A DNA stretch of 13,765 bases from Chitinophagaceae bacterium UBA2793 (GCA_002352045.1 DEHT01000003.1:1-13765), one strand, 5' to 3'; positions 1 through 7,882 are shown, counted from the stretch's first letter. Notes: a model not told the origin generated them from the sequence alone. Made by a program: numbers and translations.

Positions 1-1
1 G

Positions 2-394
2 AAAAAATATGCCATTACAGACCGGATAATTTTCCAGCATTTTAGGCAGGATGTTCCAGATGTATTGGCTGCTGCCGATATATTTGTACTACCGTCATTG
101 TGGGAGGGACTTCCCATTGGATTATTGGAAGCCATGAGCATGGGCAAAGCAATTATTGCCAGCAATGTAGATGGTACTAAAGACATAATAGTTCATAACA
201 GTAACGGTGAGCTTATTGAATTAAAAAACCTTGCTAAAGAATTACCCGAAGCTATTGTAAAGTTAGCCGCCGATGATAGCTTAAGAATGGCTTTGGGAAA
301 ACAGGCAATAAAAACAGTGCAACATAATTTTAATGCTGCTCAAATGACCCTACAAATTGAACAGGTATATACTCAACTTTTGAATAAAGCATAA
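2..394 (+). CDS. Glycosyltransferase family 4 (GT-B), C-terminal part only
   Basis: The frame is open at the left edge from base 2, so only the last 130 residues are present and the true start lies outside the window. The visible part is the C-terminal nucleotide-sugar-binding half of a retaining GT-B glycosyltransferase. It reads VLAAADIFVLPSLWEGLPIG, and the EGLPIGLLE stretch gives the E-x7-E signature of GT4 enzymes, followed by GKAIIASNVDG and a helical tail. In the family this region binds the sugar-nucleotide donor, and the enzyme acts at the cytoplasmic face of the membrane on lipid-linked or nascent glycans. The stop TAA shares its last A with the ATG of the next gene, indicating translational coupling in a polysaccharide operon. 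Donor and acceptor sugars cannot be read from this fragment. A TTG at 65 is an internal codon, not a start. Confidence 0.93.
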   Translation, partial: KKYAITDRIIFQHFRQDVPDVLAAADIFVLPSLWEGLPIGLLEAMSMGKAIIASNVDGTKDIIVHNSNGELIELKNLAKELPEAIVKLAADDSLRMALGKQAIKTVQHNFNAAQMTLQIEQVYTQLLNKA

Positions 395-1143
395 TGGAAT
401 ACAACCGTATAGCCGATATTAAAAGGCTCAACTTTATTATTGATATATTAAATAAACAATTGCCTAAAGGTGCAGTGGTACTGGATGTGGGCTGTGGTAA
501 TGGGGTAATTTCCCGAAGCCTGGGTGCAAAAGGTTTTAATGTGTACGGCATTGATGTAAGTGAAAAAACCATTGAAAAGGCCAGGCAACTTAATACTTTA
601 CCCAATGTAAAGTTTGATGTGATAAGCGCTGAGCAATTGGTAGCCGAAGGAAAAAAATACAATGCTGTTATTTGTAGCGAAGTATTGGAACACTTAAATC
701 AACCCGGCGGCTTGCTACAAGTGCTACATCAATCCATTGCCGATGATGGTGTTTTAATAGTAACCGTTCCAAATGGAAATGGGCCTAGAGAATTATTGGT
801 AACAAGGCCGGTAATATCAATGCAGAAAAAAAATAATTTTCTGTGGAAAATGGTTCAAAAAATAAAAAAAATCTTGGGATACTCAGGCTCCACTGCACAA
901 TCGGATGCCAGCGACCTTACCCATGTTCAATTTTTTACAAAAAAATCGCTCACCGCTTTGGCCAATGAAAACCAATTCAAAATAATTCAATACGGCAAAA
1001 CAAATTTTATTGAAGATGTTTTCCCTTTTTCCTTCTTCACTAAAAAATTTCCGGTACTGCAAAAAATGGATTGTGCCATTGCAGAATATTTGCCTTATGG
1101 ATGCACCGGAGGCTTTGTAACCGTATGGCAAAAGAAAAAATAA
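394..1143 (+). CDS. Class I SAM-dependent methyltransferase (UbiG-like)
   Basis: This 249-residue protein has a complete Rossmann-type SAM site. Motif I is VLDVGCGNG at residues 29-37, the acidic residue that would hold the SAM ribose is D54 in YGID, and the post-II motif is CSEVLEH at 94-100, typical of UbiG/Methyltransf_11 proteins. A strand with VLIVTVPNGNG follows. The C-terminal half (about 125-249) is basic and aromatic and likely shapes the acceptor site. It overlaps the upstream glycosyltransferase stop by one base and sits three bases before the next glycosyltransferase, so an O-methyltransferase acting on a sugar or lipid-linked glycan is the natural inference. The substrate is not determinable; a quinone-type role is unlikely from context. 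The ATG at 394 is chosen for the TAATG overlap and because motif I lies about 30 residues in, as usual. Confidence 0.88.
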   Translation: MEYNRIADIKRLNFIIDILNKQLPKGAVVLDVGCGNGVISRSLGAKGFNVYGIDVSEKTIEKARQLNTLPNVKFDVISAEQLVAEGKKYNAVICSEVLEHLNQPGGLLQVLHQSIADDGVLIVTVPNGNGPRELLVTRPVISMQKKNNFLWKMVQKIKKILGYSGSTAQSDASDLTHVQFFTKKSLTALANENQFKIIQYGKTNFIEDVFPFSFFTKKFPVLQKMDCAIAEYLPYGCTGGFVTVWQKKK

Positions 1144-1146
1144 TAA

Positions 1147-2355
1147 ATGGACATACTAATTTTTATATTAAAAGTTTTGTTTTATGCCATTAGTGCAATA
1201 GTTGCGTTTTACTTTTTACTATCACCATTATTATTTATTGCTTATTACTTAAAAGGAGGGCTAAAAAAAAGATTTACTCATAACCCTGCCGGCAAGCAAT
1301 ATGAATTTGCAGCCATTATTACTGCACACCAGGATGCAAGGTTTATAGCTCCATTTGTTGATTCTTTTTTAAAACAAGCTTATCCGCATTTTAAAATGTA
1401 TGTGGTGGCCGATGATTGCAATGTGGAAGACTTGCATTACAAAGACCCAAGAATAATTATTTTAAAACCTACTCAGGCATTACACTCTAAAATAAAGTCT
1501 ATTCAATATGCCATTGATCATTTTGCAAACGAACCGGATGCACTAATAATTTTCGACAGCGATAACTTAGTACATCCTAACTACCTTTTGAATTTAAATG
1601 GATATTTCCAACAGGGCTTTAGAGTAGTGCAAACACACATGCTTTCCAAAAACACCGATACTGCTTACGCACAACTCGATTCTGTAGGCCATATCTACTA
1701 CACTTTTTTTGAAAGAAAAGCAAAGATGGCATTGGGTTTATCTTCGGCCATTCTTGGCTTAGGCATTGTACTGGATTATAAATTGTACAAAGAAATTAAC
1801 TACAAAAATACAGTAGGTGGTTTCGATAAAAAGTTGCAAGCAAAAATGGCTATGCTGGTAAAACAAATTGCTTTTGCCGATGATGCCATCGTATATGACG
1901 AGAAAGTAGAAGAAGCAGCCGTAATGGAAAAACAAAGAACCCGTTGGATATACTCCTACTTTTCGCATGTAAAAGAAAGTTGGCAATTATTTGTACATGG
2001 CTTAAAAACCTTCAATATGGGCCGCATTCTTTTAGGGTTAACCATGCTACGCCCACCCATGATTATTCTTATTTCTTTATTGATTTTAATAATTGCAATA
2101 AGTTACTTTGTGAAGCCGATACTACTCCTTTACTGGGCTGTTATTATTGCGCTATTTGTATTAACTTTTATACTTACAGTAATTACTCAAAGTTATCAAA
2201 AGGGAATGGCCGCATCGTTGCGGTTTATTCCGCTGCTGGTTATAAGCCAGTTTAAATCTTTACTCAAAATAAAGAAAGCAAAAAATAATTTTCTAAAAAC
2301 CGAACATAAAAAAGTGATGTACATAGATGAATTGCTAAAAAATGAACCCTCTTAA
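1147..2355 (+). CDS. Membrane GT2 glycosyltransferase (cellulose-synthase-like fold)
   Basis: A 402-residue inverting GT2 enzyme embedded in the inner membrane. Residues about 4-34 form an N-terminal hydrophobic segment; the catalytic domain runs from about 52 to 270; two or more C-terminal membrane segments lie at about 303-348. Visible catalytic elements are VVADD (D89/D90), the metal-binding DxD as FDSDN (D137, D139), a GGFDKKL segment at 224-230 in the place of the usual TED motif (acidic D227 kept, preceding Glu replaced by Phe), and a QxxRW motif (QRTRW, 263-267). This layout matches processive or membrane-coupled GT2 enzymes that build and often export a polysaccharide. It starts three bases after the methyltransferase and its end overlaps the deacetylase start by 14 bases. 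The polymer made is unknown; the neighbouring deacetylase would fit an N-acetylated sugar. Confidence 0.88.
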   Translation: MDILIFILKVLFYAISAIVAFYFLLSPLLFIAYYLKGGLKKRFTHNPAGKQYEFAAIITAHQDARFIAPFVDSFLKQAYPHFKMYVVADDCNVEDLHYKDPRIIILKPTQALHSKIKSIQYAIDHFANEPDALIIFDSDNLVHPNYLLNLNGYFQQGFRVVQTHMLSKNTDTAYAQLDSVGHIYYTFFERKAKMALGLSSAILGLGIVLDYKLYKEINYKNTVGGFDKKLQAKMAMLVKQIAFADDAIVYDEKVEEAAVMEKQRTRWIYSYFSHVKESWQLFVHGLKTFNMGRILLGLTMLRPPMIILISLLILIIAISYFVKPILLLYWAVIIALFVLTFILTVITQSYQKGMAASLRFIPLLVISQFKSLLKIKKAKNNFLKTEHKKVMYIDELLKNEPS

Positions 2356-3349
2356 AAAAATTTATTACCATGTAGCATCATTGCTGCCAACAAGCCTTTT
2401 TAGTTCAGGTGGCCCCAACCGAATCCTGCTCCCCTACCATCACCTGGTAAACAATAACAGCATTCCACATATTGCTCATTTATACAATTATAAAAACGAA
2501 AAAAAATTTATAGCAGACCTTGAATGTCTTTTAAAAAATTTCAGCATTATTCATCCCGATGAATTGTTTGCTTGTATTGAAGCAAACAAACCTATTCCAA
2601 AAGGCAGCTTCCTGCTGAGTTTTGATGATGGCTTATGCGAAGTTTACCATACCATTGCTCCTATCTTAAAAAGTAAAGGTATCCCTGCAATCTTCTTTAT
2701 CAATCCGGCATTTATTGACAATAAAGAAATGTTTTATCGTTGTAAAATAAGTTTATTGATTGAAGAATTGAAAATACAACCTTCACAAAATAAAACCTTT
2801 TCTTCTATTTTAAAATGCAACACTGAAATTGAAGAAATAAAAATTGCTTTAAAAAAAATTAATCAAAACAATGCTTCTTTATTAGACGATATTGCTCATG
2901 CAATAAATTATTCTTTCAACAATTATCTTCAAGAAAATAAACCATTCTTAACCACAGCACAGGTTATAGAACTGCATCAGCAGGGTTTTACTATTGGTGC
3001 ACACAGTATCAATCATCCCTATTATAAACTTTTGAGCAAAGAAGATCAAATAGCACAAACCCTCAACTCTTGTATGGCAGTAAAAGAAATTACAGGGCAA
3101 CAAATTTGTCATTTCTCTTTTCCGCATTCCGATGCAGCTATTTCTTTAAGTGTTATTCAAGAGATAAACAAACAAAACAAAGGATTGCTATTTGGCATTC
3201 AAAATCAAAAACAAGAATTACACAACAATATATTGCATCGGTTTAATGCCGAAAGGCCGGAAATCGATTTTATGAAATTGATAAAAGGTCAACTATTTTT
3301 AAACAGAATGCAAAAAGTATTTGGCAAAAACACCGTTGTAAGAAAATAA
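2342..3349 (+). CDS. Polysaccharide deacetylase (NodB homology domain)
   Basis: This 335-residue protein carries the carbohydrate esterase 4 (NodB) signatures. Motif 1 is LLSFDDG (91-97), with D95 as likely catalytic base and D96 as metal ligand. Motif 2 is the metal-binding HSINH (H221, H225). A weaker motif 3 is HFSFPHSD (257-264), where the usual PY is PH. Enzymes of this family remove N- or O-acetyl groups from polysaccharides with a divalent metal. The insert between motifs 1 and 2 (about 125-210) is long, lysine- and asparagine-rich, and of unclear role. No clear signal peptide is seen: the N-terminus is basic and only mildly hydrophobic, so cytoplasmic or membrane-peripheral action on a glycan intermediate is possible. 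The 14-base overlap with the GT2 gene argues for co-translation and a shared pathway. Activity is inferred, not proven, given the altered motif 3. Confidence 0.88.
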   Translation: MNPLKKIYYHVASLLPTSLFSSGGPNRILLPYHHLVNNNSIPHIAHLYNYKNEKKFIADLECLLKNFSIIHPDELFACIEANKPIPKGSFLLSFDDGLCEVYHTIAPILKSKGIPAIFFINPAFIDNKEMFYRCKISLLIEELKIQPSQNKTFSSILKCNTEIEEIKIALKKINQNNASLLDDIAHAINYSFNNYLQENKPFLTTAQVIELHQQGFTIGAHSINHPYYKLLSKEDQIAQTLNSCMAVKEITGQQICHFSFPHSDAAISLSVIQEINKQNKGLLFGIQNQKQELHNNILHRFNAERPEIDFMKLIKGQLFLNRMQKVFGKNTVVRK

Positions 3350-3368
3350 AAATTAAAGTATTTCAAAA

Positions 3369-4136
3369 ATGATTAGCACTAAAGTAAAAGAATCATTAGG
3401 CCCATTGTTTCCAATTTTAAATTCAATAAGGCTGGTATATTTAAGATGGAAACTCAGGGGCAATAAAGTAGAATGTTCCTGTTGTAAAAAAACATTTAAA
3501 GAATTTGCTCCATTTGGCAACGACAAAAGACAAAATGCCTGGTGCCCCAATTGTGAAAGCCTGGAAAGGCACCGATTGCTTTGGATGTATTTTGAAAAGA
3601 AAACAAATATTTATACCGATAATTTAAAACTATTGCATGTGGCTCCCGAAACGGTTTTCTTTAAAAAATTTATTCAACAAAAAAATATAGATTATCATCC
3701 TGTTGATATATTTCCGCATCTTTACCCAAAAGGCACCAGCTATCTCGATATTTTAAATCACTCTTTAGCAAACAACAGCTTTGATGTAATTATCTGCAAT
3801 CATGTTTTTCAATACATTGAAGATGATAAATTGGCTATGACAAGCCTCTACAATTTAATGAAACCGGGCGGATGGGGTATAATGCAGGTTCCAATTAATA
3901 CAAAGGCAACGGTTACTTTTGAAGACAACAGCATAACCGATCCATTAGAAAGAGAAAAAGTTTTTGGCTTAAAAGAACATGTGCGGTATTATAGTTACGA
4001 CTATGCCGACAAACTAAGAGCCATTGGATTTGAAGTAACAGTAGATGATTATACCGCCTCTTTTACCGATGCTGATATTTTTAAATACGGCTTCTTTAAA
4101 GGAGATGCCATTTACTATTGCAAAAAACCGGCATGA
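3369..4136 (+). CDS. SAM-dependent methyltransferase with N-terminal CxxC zinc ribbon
   Basis: A 255-residue protein in two parts. Residues 36-62 contain C36-x2-C39 and C59-x2-C62, a probable four-cysteine zinc site, followed by SLERHRLLW. From about 86 onward it resembles a class I methyltransferase, but motif I is degenerate: LKLLHVAPE (87-94) replaces the glycine-rich loop. Later elements fit the fold: YHPVDIFP with D113, FDVIICNHVFQYI (138-150) in the place of the usual HVLEH motif, and LMKPGGWGIMQVP (163-175). I recognise the arrangement as occurring beside glycosyltransferases in Bacteroidota, which suggests glycan methylation, but the substrate is unknown. It lies 19 bases after the deacetylase. 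Its TGA overlaps the ATG of the next gene as ATGA. The four cysteines might instead serve nucleic-acid or partner binding. Confidence 0.82.
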   Translation: MISTKVKESLGPLFPILNSIRLVYLRWKLRGNKVECSCCKKTFKEFAPFGNDKRQNAWCPNCESLERHRLLWMYFEKKTNIYTDNLKLLHVAPETVFFKKFIQQKNIDYHPVDIFPHLYPKGTSYLDILNHSLANNSFDVIICNHVFQYIEDDKLAMTSLYNLMKPGGWGIMQVPINTKATVTFEDNSITDPLEREKVFGLKEHVRYYSYDYADKLRAIGFEVTVDDYTASFTDADIFKYGFFKGDAIYYCKKPA

Positions 4137-5266
4137 AGCATACAATAAAAAAATGGGCATTACATGCATTGATGGCAGGCAATATTTTTTTTATAATTGC
4201 TGCATTGTTGGCTATGCTAGCTGCTTATGTTAATCCGGCAAAGTGGTGGCCGGTTGCCATTGCAGCCATTGGGTTTCCAATAAGCATAGTAATACTTGTA
4301 TGCTTTGCTTTGCTTTGGTTATTTATTAATCGAAAAAAAGCCATTTATTCTGCCATTACAATTCTTCTTTGTATCCCGGGTATTTTGAAAGTTTTTGCAA
4401 TGCATCCTTTTGCAAATTTTCAAGAGACAAAAAATGAAAACCATTTGAGGGTTTTGAGTTGGAATACCGGGCTAATGAATTATTCAACCTTAGATACCAA
4501 CCTGGCAATAAAATACAATCAACAAATTTTCGATAAAATAAAATCGGCTAACGCAGATGTAGTTTGCCTGCAAGAATTTTTTTCGGCCACCAAACCCGGC
4601 AATCATTACAACCTCATGGATTCTCTTAGCCGAACCCTCGGCTATCCTTATTATTATTTTTCGAGAGATGTGCCTAAGATAGATGGTAGTTTTTTTAATG
4701 GAGTCATTATTTATAGCCGTTATCCAATTGTTGACAGCAACAAAACTAAATTTCCTTTTAGCGGATTATACGCCGGCAGCGTTATTAAAACCGGCATTGC
4801 TTACAAAAACGATACCATTGACATTGTTAGCACCCGTTTACAATTGATGCGGTTTAGCGCCAATGAATATAAAGAGTTGTATGAAATGAAACATTTTACA
4901 TCGCAGGCTTATGCCAACTCAAAAAGCCTGGTTGGTAAAATAAGAAGAGGTTATTATTTTCTTTCGCAACAGGCAGACATTGTGAAAAATGTTTTAAGCG
5001 AAAGTAAACGCCCTGTTTTGTTTAACGGCGATTTAAATGATATACCACTTAGTTATACTTATGGCACTATCAAAGGCAGTATGAATGATGCATGGGCCAA
5101 TGCCGGATGGGGAATTGGTAAAACCTATCAGGCAATTTCGCCTACCCTAAGAGTTGACCAAATTTTTTACGATAATCATTTTAGCATTCAACAAATAAAA
5201 AGGATTATTGCACAGGATGAAACCGATCATAACGGCTTGCTTGCCGATTTTATTCTAAAAAAATAA
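4133..5266 (+). CDS. Membrane-anchored endonuclease/exonuclease/phosphatase family protein
   Basis: The ATG at 4133 gives 377 residues and a 4-base ATGA overlap with the preceding gene; an in-frame TTG 15 bases upstream is less likely. Two or three hydrophobic helices (about 15-33, 40-64, 71-89) anchor it, leaving the catalytic domain from about 104 probably on the periplasmic side. EEP-fold residues are SWN (N111), CLQEF (E148), NGDLND (D300, N302), VDQIF (D342) and the terminal TDH (D365, H366). The THL motif usual in this position reads STRLQ, with Arg235 replacing His (codon CGT at 4835-4837). The family includes Mg-dependent phosphodiesterases and sugar- or lipid-phosphate phosphatases as well as nucleases. 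Placement at the end of a glycan operon suggests a phospholipid-, sugar-phosphate- or nucleotide-related job, but none is proven. The stop codon runs directly into a terminator hairpin. Confidence 0.85.
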   Translation: MKHTIKKWALHALMAGNIFFIIAALLAMLAAYVNPAKWWPVAIAAIGFPISIVILVCFALLWLFINRKKAIYSAITILLCIPGILKVFAMHPFANFQETKNENHLRVLSWNTGLMNYSTLDTNLAIKYNQQIFDKIKSANADVVCLQEFFSATKPGNHYNLMDSLSRTLGYPYYYFSRDVPKIDGSFFNGVIIYSRYPIVDSNKTKFPFSGLYAGSVIKTGIAYKNDTIDIVSTRLQLMRFSANEYKELYEMKHFTSQAYANSKSLVGKIRRGYYFLSQQADIVKNVLSESKRPVLFNGDLNDIPLSYTYGTIKGSMNDAWANAGWGIGKTYQAISPTLRVDQIFYDNHFSIQQIKRIIAQDETDHNGLLADFILKK

Positions 5267-5289
5267 AGGCCATCCTTTGATGACCTTTA
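5264..5289. terminator. Hairpin terminator between convergent genes
   Basis: The arm TAAAGGCCATC (5264-5274) and the arm GATGACCTTTA (5279-5289) form an 11-bp stem with one mismatch and a CTTT loop, followed by AGTTTTCATATTTTATTT. The stem starts at the stop codon of the EEP gene, and the convergent esterase gene ends at 5312, so it can end the + strand operon and possibly also the - strand transcript. Confidence 0.75.
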
Positions 5290-5311
5290 TAGTTTTCATA
5301 TTTTATTTCGA

Positions 5312-6928
5312 TTATTTAATTACCGATTTGCTAATTCTTTCTTTGCCCGATGTGAGCACTATATGATAAATCCCTCTGGGCAATATCAATGCATTATTCA
5401 ATAGGTTCATCCCTTTATTGAGTGCAACATTTTGATTGTACAAAATCCGGGCATTTGCATCTATAATGCTCAACTGTGCATGTTTTGCTTCATCGGCATT
5501 AATGTTTAATTGCATAGAAGTATTGCCAGCAATAACCGAAGAAATTGCAATGGTTCCCGGCTTTTTATTGCTGGTTTTAATATTTACAATTCTACTGTAT
5601 TCAAAGCTGCCATCTAAATCAACCATCTTCAAACGATAGTAATTATTACCCAGTTCAGGCAAATAGTCGGTATTATTATACACTGCACCACTACCATTTA
5701 AGCCGGTAGTAAATATTTTTGCAATGGATTGATAGTTTTGAGCATCCGTACTTCTTTCCAGTAAGAAATAAGATGCGTTAATTTCGGTACTGGTTTTCCA
5801 ATACAATGAAACAGTATTGTTTTTATTGAGCCTTCCTGAAAAATTTTCCAATACAACAGGCATTACGGCATTTCCATTATTAATGGTAACGGTATCTTTT
5901 CCCACCAATCCTAAAGAGTTGGTAACTTTTAGTTCGTATAGATAAACACCTTGCCCTAAGCCCGAAATAGTGGTTTGCATAATATTTGCATTGGCAATTG
6001 TACCGCCAGCCGGGCCCGAAATTTTTGTCCACGAAAAATTAATGGGCAAACCTGTTGGATCGTTTCCATTTCCTTTAAGTGGCAAGGAAGGTATGATGCT
6101 TACAGTTGCCGAATCTCTACCCGCATTGGCTTGCGGAGAACCGGGTCCGGGGTTACCAATCAATGCTTTCTTTTGTTTCAACATCCAGGTATAAATATTC
6201 TCACCATTTTCCATATAAGTAGGATTGTAAAAATTATTCCAACAGCAATGGCCTCCAATGTACATAGTATATCGGGCAGAAGCGTTCACCGCAGTATTCA
6301 TGGTATCTCTCACTTTGTCGTAACCCCTTAAGTCGTTGTTGCCTTCAAACGCCCACATGGTACCGCCTGCCAGCGAATAATGTTTCATATTGCCAATGCC
6401 GTTATCGGGTTGCAAAGCACTCATCACAACCATCGAGGTAATTTTATTGGTGTAAACAGCGTTGTAATTATCTACCATATTGGCCCAGGCCCAGCCGCCC
6501 ATTGAAAGGCCGGTTACATTAATGCGTTGTGCATCGCAACGATAGCGAGCCATAATAGAGTCCATTTTTTTATTCATCAGCCAGGCATTGGGCCAGGCAG
6601 CAGCAGGTTGAATGGAAATTACAATGGGTTTTTCGAGTTTGCCATTTACCATAAACTCCATTCTATTTCCTTCAGCCACATACTTTGATGGGCCATATAT
6701 CAGCATTTTGTTGGGGTCGGTTCCAATTTCGCCCAAGCCACCAACAAAGCAAATTAATGGATACCTCTTTGTAATACTGTCGTTGTAGTCGGATGGTAAA
6801 TGAACATAAGCGTTCCAGCCATCAATTTGAGTTAAAAACTGCTGGGCTTTACCAGCGTTTGTAAATGCTAATGAAAAAAGGATAGCAAGAATGCTTACCC
6901 TTACTGTGGGGTAAAGTTTGGTCATCAT
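5312..6928 (-). CDS. Secreted alpha/beta-hydrolase esterase with PKD-like domain and T9SS sorting domain
   Basis: A 538-residue exported enzyme. Residues 1-29 are a signal peptide (hydrophobic ILAILFSLAF, cleavage near GKAQ). Residues about 30-255 are an alpha/beta-hydrolase of the PHB-depolymerase/acetyl-esterase/prolyl-oligopeptidase type. The nucleophile elbow is GLSMGG with S142, WAFEGNND (192-199) offers a likely acid D199, and GGHCCW (225-230) supplies H227. A PKD/REJ-like beta domain follows (about 266-348), then a beta-rich module common in Bacteroidota secreted proteins (about 357-450). The last 80 residues resemble a type A T9SS sorting domain ending LPRGIYHIVLTSGKE. It would be exported by Sec, moved across the outer membrane by T9SS and anchored or released. 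The substrate is unknown; carbohydrate esters or polyesters are plausible. Two adjacent ATGs (6926-6928 and 6923-6925) make the start ambiguous by one residue. Confidence 0.88.
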   Translation of the reverse strand: MMTKLYPTVRVSILAILFSLAFTNAGKAQQFLTQIDGWNAYVHLPSDYNDSITKRYPLICFVGGLGEIGTDPNKMLIYGPSKYVAEGNRMEFMVNGKLEKPIVISIQPAAAWPNAWLMNKKMDSIMARYRCDAQRINVTGLSMGGWAWANMVDNYNAVYTNKITSMVVMSALQPDNGIGNMKHYSLAGGTMWAFEGNNDLRGYDKVRDTMNTAVNASARYTMYIGGHCCWNNFYNPTYMENGENIYTWMLKQKKALIGNPGPGSPQANAGRDSATVSIIPSLPLKGNGNDPTGLPINFSWTKISGPAGGTIANANIMQTTISGLGQGVYLYELKVTNSLGLVGKDTVTINNGNAVMPVVLENFSGRLNKNNTVSLYWKTSTEINASYFLLERSTDAQNYQSIAKIFTTGLNGSGAVYNNTDYLPELGNNYYRLKMVDLDGSFEYSRIVNIKTSNKKPGTIAISSVIAGNTSMQLNINADEAKHAQLSIIDANARILYNQNVALNKGMNLLNNALILPRGIYHIVLTSGKERISKSVIK

Positions 6929-7307
6929 AAATATTGGTTATTGGTTCGATAAATGTTATCAAATCTTATCTACAAAAACAATTTGCAAATAGAAATTCAA
7001 TAGGAAGGAAGGAACAGTGTAGTCGGTTTTTTCTTTGGTTTTAAAGCCGGTTGGGCGGCTGTTAAATTGGAAACGGCGTTTTTTGTATATTATTATAAAA
7101 AAATGCGGCGTTTTAAAAATCGAGTGTTTTCCCTTCTTTTCAAATCGTATTTCTACTTACTGTATTCGTGCTGCTACAAAGGGAATTGAATATAGTTTAT
7201 ATAGGAATTGACAGGCCGCAAAAGTAGGCTTCGTTAAAAAGTGGTTGGTAGTGTGATATTATATTTTTTTGTAGTACAAAACACGACTTGAATAAGCTGT
7301 GGATAAA
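6929..7307. other. Intergenic stretch without a recognisable gene
   Basis: This is 379 bases between the esterase start and the barrel-protein terminator. No reading frame here has protein-like composition, and no tRNA-like fold was recognised. It is AT-rich with T runs around 7030-7120. Besides the weak promoter at 6960-6989 there is one exact TAnnTTTG box on the - strand (TACTTTTG, 7219-7226), but it has no TTTG box at the right distance upstream. A small RNA or a long esterase leader cannot be excluded. Confidence 0.5.
6960..6989 (-). promoter_or_regulatory. Possible weak promoter for the esterase gene
   Basis: Read on the - strand, TTTG (6986-6989) is followed after 17 bases by TAAGATTTG (6960-6968). 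This resembles the Bacteroidota TTTG / TAnnTTTG pattern with one extra base in the downstream box. It would start transcription near 6954, leaving a leader of about 25 bases. The extra base and short spacer make this weak. Confidence 0.3.
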
Positions 7308-7340
7308 ATTAAAGCGCCCTCCAATGGAGGGCGCTTTAAT
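7308..7340 (-). terminator. Strong intrinsic terminator of the beta-barrel gene
   Basis: A perfect 15-bp inverted repeat: ATTAAAGCGCCCTCC at 7308-7322 and its exact complement at 7326-7340, with a 3-base loop. On the - strand the stem is followed by TTTATCC, and its AT-rich base contributes further U residues. It lies about 17 bases beyond the stop codon of the gene at 7358-7843, so it should separate that gene from the esterase gene downstream on the same strand. Confidence 0.9.
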
Positions 7341-7357
7341 AAAATGTTTTCTAAGCA

Positions 7358-7843
7358 TTAGAAGTTGTAAGCCAAACGTAAACCAACAGTGCCACTATTG
7401 GAGCTGTTTTGGCTCCATCCCTGGTATTTCAACAAGGCATCGAAATTCGGAGAAAATTTATATCCGATTCCTGGTGTATATACAAATGATGTTCCACCAC
7501 CACTTTCAGTTGAAAATGAAGCACCTAATTGTGCTGCTGCGTAAATATTTCCCTGGAATGTATACTTAATGCCACCCATAACAGGTATTTGGCCTACACT
7601 TCCCCAACCATCTTTACCCGAAAAATTAAGATAACCGGCATTAAGGGTTAAGGCCAATTGCTCATCAAGGTTATATTCAGCCTGTACACTTCCTCCGAAA
7701 GCAACTGAATAAACATCTGACCAGTCTCCTACTGGTAAATGAGCTTCGGCACCCACACTAAAGGTTAAAGGTTTGTTTTCGTTTTGTGCGTTTGCGGAAA
7801 TAGTAGCAACTGCTAAAGCCGCTACAAAAAATAGTCTTTTCAT
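7358..7843 (-). CDS. Small outer-membrane beta-barrel protein
   Basis: The ATG at 7843 gives a 161-residue precursor starting MKRLFFVAALAVATISANAQ, a textbook signal peptide with cleavage after residue 20. An in-frame TTG 42 bases upstream would place a charged tail before the signal and would overlap the promoter, so it is rejected. The mature ~141 residues are rich in Gly, Ser, Tyr and alternating hydrophobic positions (for example FSVGAEAHLP, ALTLNAGYLNFSG, GTVGLRLAYNF). They end with an aromatic residue, as expected for a beta-barrel, probably eight-stranded, of the OmpW/OmpX/porin-family-like group. A role in small-molecule passage or envelope structure is only a guess. It is monocistronic by its own promoter and terminator, and diverges from the large secreted protein gene at 8061. 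Confidence 0.87.
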   Translation of the reverse strand: MKRLFFVAALAVATISANAQNENKPLTFSVGAEAHLPVGDWSDVYSVAFGGSVQAEYNLDEQLALTLNAGYLNFSGKDGWGSVGQIPVMGGIKYTFQGNIYAAAQLGASFSTESGGGTSFVYTPGIGYKFSPNFDALLKYQGWSQNSSNSGTVGLRLAYNF

Positions 7844-7882
7844 TTGTTTTTGATTAAAAGGTTTTTGTTTTAAATAGCGGTG

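Noticed and set aside
330..662. Antisense reading frame over the UbiG-like methyltransferase
   Set aside because: It covers the essential SAM motif region of a clear gene and has no protein family features.
1944..2255. Out-of-frame + strand reading frame inside the GT2 gene
   Set aside because: The real frame carries the QxxRW motif and C-terminal membrane helices; this is a shadow frame.
4118..4132. Upstream TTG start for the EEP gene
   Set aside because: The ATG at 4133 gives the common ATGA overlap and begins a better membrane-anchor N-terminus (MKHTIKKW).
7075..7115. Two copies of CGGCGTTTT as an operator or repeat
   Set aside because: Short, imperfectly flanked and without symmetry; likely chance in this T-rich stretch.
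7219..7226. Exact TAnnTTTG box on the - strand as a promoter or small-RNA start
   Set aside because: No TTTG box at 19-23 bases upstream and no identifiable transcript; an 8-base motif with two free positions is expected by chance in AT-rich DNA.
7288..7569. + strand reading frame over the terminator and the 3' end of the beta-barrel gene
   Set aside because: It runs through a perfect 15-bp terminator stem and opposes a clear barrel gene. No domain is recognisable.
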